The position numbers and the translations under genes were made by a program. From positions 62,990,890 to 63,054,889 of the forward strand of contig NC_092093.1 in NCBI RefSeq assembly GCF_045679555.1: a stretch of 64,000 nt of DNA, read 5' to 3'. The notes below the pieces were generated by a model that saw only the letters and a list, made by a program, of their open reading frames with translations, was not told the origin of the DNA and ran no database searches. Source of the stretch: Salvelinus alpinus. Taxonomy: Eukaryota; Chordata; Actinopteri; Salmoniformes; Salmonidae. This document shows, piece after piece, positions 57,607 to 64,000 of the stretch (position 1 is its first letter; every line of letters starts with the position of its first letter).

Positions 57607-57998
57607 AATTTGATAAATATGGGTTATATATGATAGACATGGGTTATATGTTACATATATGGGTTATATAGGATATATATGGGTTAGATAGGATAGATAT
57701 GGTTAGATTGGATATTTGGGTTATATAGGATAGATATGGGTTAGATATGATAGATATGGGTTAGAAAGGATAGATATGGTTTATATATGATATATATGGG
57801 TTAGATATGATATATATGGGTTATATATGAGAGAACTGAGTTATATAGGATATATATGGGTTATATATGATATATATGGGTTAGATCTGATTGATATTGG
57901 TTATATAGGATAGATATCGGTTATATATGATATATATTGGTTTGATATGATAGATTTGGGTTAGATATTATAGATATGGGTTAGATAGGATAGGGATA
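57607..57998. repeat. Degenerate continuation of the 11-bp-type array, forward orientation
   Basis: GGGTTATATATGATAGATAT-like units of mixed length, the same family as 49.1-53.96 kb but much more diverged. Confidence 0.85.
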
Positions 57999-58114
57999 AG
58001 AGTATGTTTTATGGTAATATGATAAAGACCAGTTAGCTGTCTATATAAAAACAATTCACATGATGGATCCAGTTTTGAACTGATTTAGCTGTGTTGATGG
58101 AGTCTGTTAGTTTT
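57999..58114. other. Short spacer
   Basis: Nothing recognised. Confidence 0.5.
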
Positions 58115-58467
58115 CAGTCAGTCTTCAGTCAGTCAGTCAGTCAGTCAGTCAGTCAGTCAGTCAGTCAATTCTTCAGTCAGTCAGTCAGTCATTCAGTCAG
58201 TCAGTCAGTCAGTCAGTCAGTCAGTCAGTCATTCAGTCAGTCAGTCAGTCAGTCAGTCAGTCAGTCATTCTTCAGTCAGTCAGTCAGTCAGTCAGTCATT
58301 CTTCAGTCAGTCAGTCAGTCAGTCAGTCATTCTTCAGTCAGTCTTCAGTCAGTCAGTCAGTCATTCTTCAGTCAGTCAGTCAGCCATTCTTCAGTCATTT
58401 TTCAGTCAGTCAGTCAGTCAGTCAGTCAGTCTTCAGTCAGTCAGTCAGTCAGTCATTCTTCAGTCAG
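58115..58467. repeat. (CAGT)n tetranucleotide repeat with CATTCTT interruptions
   Basis: CAGTCAGT runs broken by TTCTT and CATT every 20-60 bp. The Ser/Gln/Val-rich open frame over it is an artefact. Confidence 0.95.
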
Positions 58468-58789
58468 GCTGGGTGGATTGTAACAGTCTATACATTTTCC
58501 TAACCAGCCTTTTCCCCAGGAGGTGTTTACTGTCACGTTGCGTTGGGTGTCTGCCTGGCAGGCAGCAGTATTTCTCCAGGCTGTCAATCTCCACACACAC
58601 TAACCTGCCATGTTAGATTTGACCTCCACTGGGAGTGATTACTGCCTGGGCTGCGGAGGGAGAGACATCCTTCATCTCTGCTGTACAGATACTCTGTGGG
58701 GTTACCTGGAAGACACTTGAATACACCCAAACCACACACAAGTGTGTGCACGAACACGGCATACTCTCTCTCTCGCTCTCACGCGCACA
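58468..58789. other. Unannotated sequence, no gene seen
   Basis: No repeat or coding signal recognised. Confidence 0.5.
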
Positions 58790-59227
<438 letters not shown>

Positions 59228-60960
59228 GGATCCTAGCGATGTGGATCCTAGCGATGTGGATCCTAGAGATGTGGATCCTAGCGATGTGGATCCTAGCGAT
59301 GTGGATCCTAGCGATGTGGATCTTAGCGATGTGGATCCTAGAGATGTGGATCCTAGCGACGTGGATCCTAGCGATGTGGATCCTAGCGATGTGGATCCTA
59401 GCGATGTGGATCCTAGCGATGTGGATCCTAGCGATGTGGATCCTAGCGATGTGGATCCTAGCGATGTGGATCCTAGCGATGTGGATCCTAGCGATGTGGA
59501 TCCTAGAGATGTGGATCCTAGCGATGTGGATCTTAGCGATGTGGATCCTAGAGATGTGGATCCTAGCGATGTGGATCCTAGCGATGTGGATCCTAGCGAT
59601 GTGGATCCTAGCGATGTGGATCCTAGCGATGTGGATCCTAGCGATGTGGATCTTAGCGATGTGGATCTTAGCGATGTGGATCCTAGCAATGTGGATCCTA
59701 GCGATGTGGATCCTAGAGATGTGGATCCTAGCGATGTGGATCCTAGCGATGTGGATCTTAGCGATGTGGATCCTAGCGATGTGGATCCTAGCGATGTGGA
59801 TCCTAGCGATGTGGATCCTAACGATGTGGATCCTAGAAATGTGGATCCTAGCGATGTGGATCCTAGAGATGTGGATCCTAGCAATGTGGATCCTAGCAAT
59901 GTGGATCCTAGCGATGTGGATCTTAGCGATGTGGATCTTAGCGATGTGGATCCTAGCAATGTGGATCCTAGCGATGTGGATCCTAGAGATGTGGATCCTA
60001 GCGATGTGGATCCTAGAGATGTGGATCCTAGCGATGTGGATCTTAGCGATGTGGATCTTAGCGATGTGGATCCTAGCGATGTGGATCCTAACGATGTGGA
60101 TCCTAGAGATGTGGATCCTAGCGATGTGGATCCTAGCGATGTGGATCCTAGCGATGTGGATCTTAGCGATGTGGATCCTAGCGATGTGGATCCTAGCGAT
60201 GTGGATCCTAGCGATGTGGATCCTAACGATGTGGATCCTAGCGATGTGGATCCTAGCGATGTGGATCCTAGAGATGTGGATCCTAGCGATGTGGATCCTA
60301 GCGATGTGGATCCTAGCGATGTGGATCCTAGCGATGTGGATCCTAGAGATGTGGATCCTAGCGATGTGGATCCTAGCGATGTGGATCCTAGCGATGTGGA
60401 TCCTAGCGATGTGGATCCTAGCGATGTGGATCCTAGAGATGTGGATCCTAGTGATGTGGATCCTAGCGATGTGGATCCTAGAGATGTGGATCCTAGCGAT
60501 GTGGATCCTAGCGATGTGGATCCTAGCAATGTGGATCCTAGCGATGTGGATCCTAGAGATGTGGATCCTAGCGATGTGGATCCTAGCGATGTGGATCTTA
60601 GCGATGTGGATCCTAGCGATGTGGATCCTAGCGATGTGGATCCTAACGATGTGGATCCTAGAGATGTGGATCCTAGCGATGTGGATCTTAGCGATGTGGA
60701 TCCTAGCGATGTGGATCCTAGCGATGTGGATCCTAGCGATGTGGATCCTAGAGATGTGGATCCTAGCGATGTGGATCCTAGAGATGTGGATTCTAACGAT
60801 GTGGATCCTAGCGATGTGGATCCTAGAGATGTGGATCCTAGAGATGTGGATCCTAGAGATGTGGATCCTAGCGATGTGGATCCTAGCGATGTGGATCCTA
60901 GCAATGTGGATCCTAGCGATTAGCGATGTGGATCCTAGCGATGTGGATCCTAGCGATGTG
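59228..60960. repeat. 15-bp minisatellite, unit GGATCCTAGCGATGT
   Basis: About 115 copies of a 15-bp unit. Variants are AGAG for AGCG, CTTAG for CCTAG, AACG and AGCAA. Most units hold a BamHI site (GGATCC). Since 15 is divisible by 3, the plus frames read DVDPS- and MWILA-like pentapeptide repeats and a minus frame reads GSTSL-like. None is a credible gene. A partial unit at 60916-60925 breaks the register. Confidence 0.96.
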
Positions 60961-63900
60961 AGGAGACTTACTGGAGTTCTAACTCTCTTTACTGGTGAGG
61001 AGTTTTACGAGGAGCTGTACTGTAATCCTCTGGTCTAGTGTCTCACCTTAGACATTCACCAGCATGGGGCAAGTCCCTTTACCTCTTACAGTCACAACAC
61101 ACTGTCTTCAGGCTGTCTCTGACTTAGTCATATTGACATATTTCACTTGTAGCTAGGGGGGAAAGGTATGGTACTGATGCCTTTTACGCTGAGAGAGGAG
61201 TGACTCAGGCCTCCTAGATCAGACAGTCAGACAGTGTGTGTTTGTCACTGTTGGACTGATCATACTGCTTGCCTTAAGCCCCACTCTGAGGATTATGACT
61301 ACACAAGTCAAGCTTCCTACCAGTGATTCATCATACAGTATGTGTTTGGTTGTTAAATTCCAGGATATTACTTCCTATTTGAATATTTGTATGAGGAGGT
61401 TAAGTCATTATGGCCAGGGCTCACTAGTTAAATAGATATACATCTCAATGTGACTTATCTGGTTAAATTAAAGATAAACTATAAATACCCCCTCAATCCC
61501 CAGTATTTCACACTGTTATACTGTTTTTTTGTTTCTATTCTATAATTGGAGCTTGTAATGTACTCAGTTTCATTTATTGCATAACTGCCTTACTGTCAAA
61601 ATATTACGAATGTCTGGAAGATTTAGCGTTCCTTGTAATTTTTGGGGGAAGAATAGAACAACAAGCATTTTTATTGTTGTTTCCGATAGCAGTGTCAGCC
61701 TCTCCATTACAGAAGAGCCAGTGCCGCTGTCTAGTACCCGCAGGGAGCTGATCTGCATAGCCATGTTCTACCAGGGGAGTGGTCCGCTCATGACGTTGTT
61801 AGCAACCAACTGGTCTGTCAGCCATAAATGTACAGCTTATTCCATCATTATTGTAAAGGGGTTGGCAGTAACACAGCCGTATAACCCACCCAGGTACAGC
61901 CCTGTGTTCTGTTTAGCCCTTGATAGAAACTCAGCACTGCCTATTTCTGGCTATGAAAATTATAATATGGAACAAAGATTAGAATGGAATTATCGTGGCC
62001 CGGGAGGCATTTACCCACCCCGCTACGGCAGACGGTCAGCGGTTTAGCTAGCTGGTAGGGGAAGGAGGGGAAAAACCCCTTGGCCCTCAAGAGTAATGGT
62101 AATACATTAGGTTGTGAGCATGGCTGCTATTCTAGCTGTACATTATGTATGTTCCATTTATACTACCTCAGCTCTGACGGATAGGTCATTACTCCCCGCG
62201 CCGATGAACACTTATCAGGGCCCACCGCTGTTTATGGCAACGATCAAGAGCACCTGTCAGTCAAGGTCATCGCTTTGTGTGTCCTCTTTAATAGGTCCCT
62301 CTTCACAGTTGTTGAACTTTGCATGGAGGCCGCCCTCTATGTGTGTGTGTGGGGGGGGTTCAGGCCGGCTGCTTTATGTGAAGAAGGTGCTGCCTGGGTC
62401 TTTAATATCCTACCCAGGGAGAGTCCCTTCACCGTTACTGTACTTACCACTGTGTATGATCAACTGAGATATCCCACGGAATAACTCATATGTAGGGTTA
62501 GATAGAAAATTATGTCTTGAGTGGTCTGTCGAGCTTATGGGTAGTGCGTGTTGGCTCACAGGATGATGTGAATTGGGATTGCAGTGTGTGTGTACGAGTA
62601 TGAAGGGATGTGGTATGTGTGTGCATACAAATGTGCGTGTGTATGAAATGTAGTGTGTGTGCATGTTTTTATAGATGTGTCTTTCCATGTGTGTGTGTGT
62701 GCGTGTGTGTGTGTATGTGTGTATGTGTGTGCGTGCGTGCGTGTGTATGATAAGTTCAGCTGACAGGATCCTCAAAGCCTTTTCGTCACTGCAGGGCCAA
62801 TGCTAATGCATGGCTGGTTCTGTTATACCAGCTAGCTAGCACTGCATGCTGAAATCACAAGTGGCCCACAGTGCAGCTAAGTCAGCCTTCGGCCCTGGGA
62901 CAAACATACAGCTTCTGGTTGTGGGATTCTTTAGCCAGGAGCCACTAACATTTGTCGTAGTGACTCTGCTGAATCTCATAGCAGTGTTTAGGGTTGAAAC
63001 ACATTCATTTACTTATCCAGACCGCTTAGGTAATACGGAATAAGGCCTCTTTCATGATAACTGTGTATTTGGTTTTGTGTTAAAGGTTAGGTTTGGATTT
63101 CTTAATGTGATTTCAATGGGATTGCCCCTGAAATGACATTTGTGAGAGGTTTTTTAACTTCTCTGTATAAATATATTTGGAGGAGGAAAGGTTTTGAAAA
63201 TCTGTGATAATGTTGGTGACTGAAAGAAAAAAAATCAGAAAATGAAACATCTTGTCAGTTTGACCATAGTAACGCTTGAGTCTGTTTCAATCTCTCTGCC
63301 AAGTTGTGTCTGTGAGGAAGAAGAAGGATGGTCTTCTGACATGTTATTGCCATGTCAAGAGGATTCAATATCACATAACCAGTTTGACATGTATCTGTGA
63401 GGACCAGCATGGCTCCTGATGAATCAGAATCCTACATGATAGAGGTAAATGTGTTGCCAAGGTGTTGCACCATGTACCAAAAAGCGGTTTCAAAATGTTG
63501 CAAGTTAAACAAGGTCTATTCAATGAGCATTGTTGCATGAAAGACAAACTGCATATTTTAAAACTCACGACCACACGATGAGAAATAAGTCCTTCACAGC
63601 ATTCCGTCACCCTGGATTTCGATTGAAGTGTATTGATAATTTTGTACAATTTTGGACAAGATGTTTCACTGTCATCATTTTACTCTCAGTTACTCAGCAA
63701 CGTTATTTACAACCAGCCTCTCTCTCCTCTCAAACCTCTGAAATCCCTCTAACTTCCAGTCATAATCTGAGCTGTAAAAATGAACAGTTCCTTTTCTTCC
63801 CTTTGACACAATGCTGACAGGAGTCACTTTGATATACTTTAGGAGTATGAATTTTCCATCGCTTCTGCTTTTTTCATACCCGAGGGTCCATCTCTGCAGA

Positions 63901-64000
63901 CATTGGGAGCTGTCATTCCGCGACACCCTGTGACGTGGCTGACACTCAGCCGATATGACATGTGCTGGACAGCAGGCACAGCTCTGGGCAGTCTGTGGCT
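60961..64000. other. Unannotated sequence, no gene seen
   Basis: Three kilobases of mixed sequence without a recognised element. Longest frames are 156 codons (61577-62047) and 121 codons (62410-62775, over TG repeats), both without domain signal. The first may deserve a homology search but I cannot support it as a gene. Confidence 0.5.
62586..62757. repeat. TG-rich degenerate microsatellite
   Basis: TGTGTGTGCGTG-type runs with interruptions. Minus-strand His/Thr frame over it is an artefact. Confidence 0.85.

Noticed and set aside
58091..58483. Ser/Gln/Val-rich 130-aa protein
   Set aside because: Translation of (CAGT)n.
59239..61038. DVDPS / MWILA / GSTSL repeat proteins
   Set aside because: 15-bp units keep frames open. 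DVDPS could suggest an acidic or Ca-binding repeat, but all overlapping frames are equally open.
61577..62047. 156-aa plus-strand frame as a host gene
   Set aside because: No domain, no repeat homology, no splice or promoter evidence visible. Left as unannotated; a homology search would decide.

Overview
This window looks like accessory, gene-poor DNA from a salmonid fish (Salmo, Oncorhynchus or Salvelinus type). The assignment rests on recognising the Tc1 element, the LINE with its AAATTTGATTTG-type tail, and the TGTCAC...GTGACA LTRs as salmonid-type repeats, plus very rich (CA)n, (GA)n and minisatellite content. No database was searched. I find no host protein-coding exon, tRNA or rRNA gene that I can support. 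Almost every long open frame is a side effect of a tandem repeat lacking stop codons, or part of a transposable element.

Layout: 1-1.75 kb is a decayed Tc1/mariner element with a solo LTR nested in it. 1.75-3.87 kb is unannotated sequence with CT- and TG-rich stretches. 3.87-12.97 kb is a 9.1-kb satellite of TCTGY-type pentamers with higher-order structure. 13.2-19.7 kb is a nest of LINEs: an inverted (twin-primed-looking) copy carrying an internally deleted second LINE that encodes a 2A-like peptide, next to an LTR fragment. 19.8-27.95 kb is non-coding sequence with a G-rich minisatellite, (CA)n, (TG)n, (AG)n, a 17-bp minisatellite, a GA-rich block and a hAT-like non-autonomous DNA element.

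28.06-35.04 kb is a complete, very young Ty3/gypsy-type LTR retrotransposon on the minus strand. It has 718-bp LTRs that read as identical, a tRNA-His primer site, gag, protease and integrase, but no reverse transcriptase/RNase H. 35.1-43.2 kb is an 8.1-kb 21-bp minisatellite with large-block duplications; a LINE at 43.2-44.57 kb sits in its far edge.

44.6-49.1 kb is non-coding DNA with paired 34-bp and 37-bp minisatellites sharing one core. 49.1-53.96 kb is a 4.85-kb array of an 11-bp unit containing the telomere-type hexamer GGGTTA; pieces of it reappear inverted at 55.25 kb and forward at 57.6 kb, separated by LTR-element fragments and a LINE copy with a second solo LTR. 58-61 kb holds CAGT and (AC)n microsatellites and a 15-bp array with a BamHI site in most units. 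The last 3 kb shows nothing recognisable.

These parts do not form one pathway. The window is a record of mobile elements landing inside each other and inside expanding tandem repeats. The points most worth following up are the RT-less but recently mobile LTR element with a 28-bp template-switch scar at its pro/pol boundary, the 2A-like sequence in the LINE, and the higher-order structure and inversion of the arrays.
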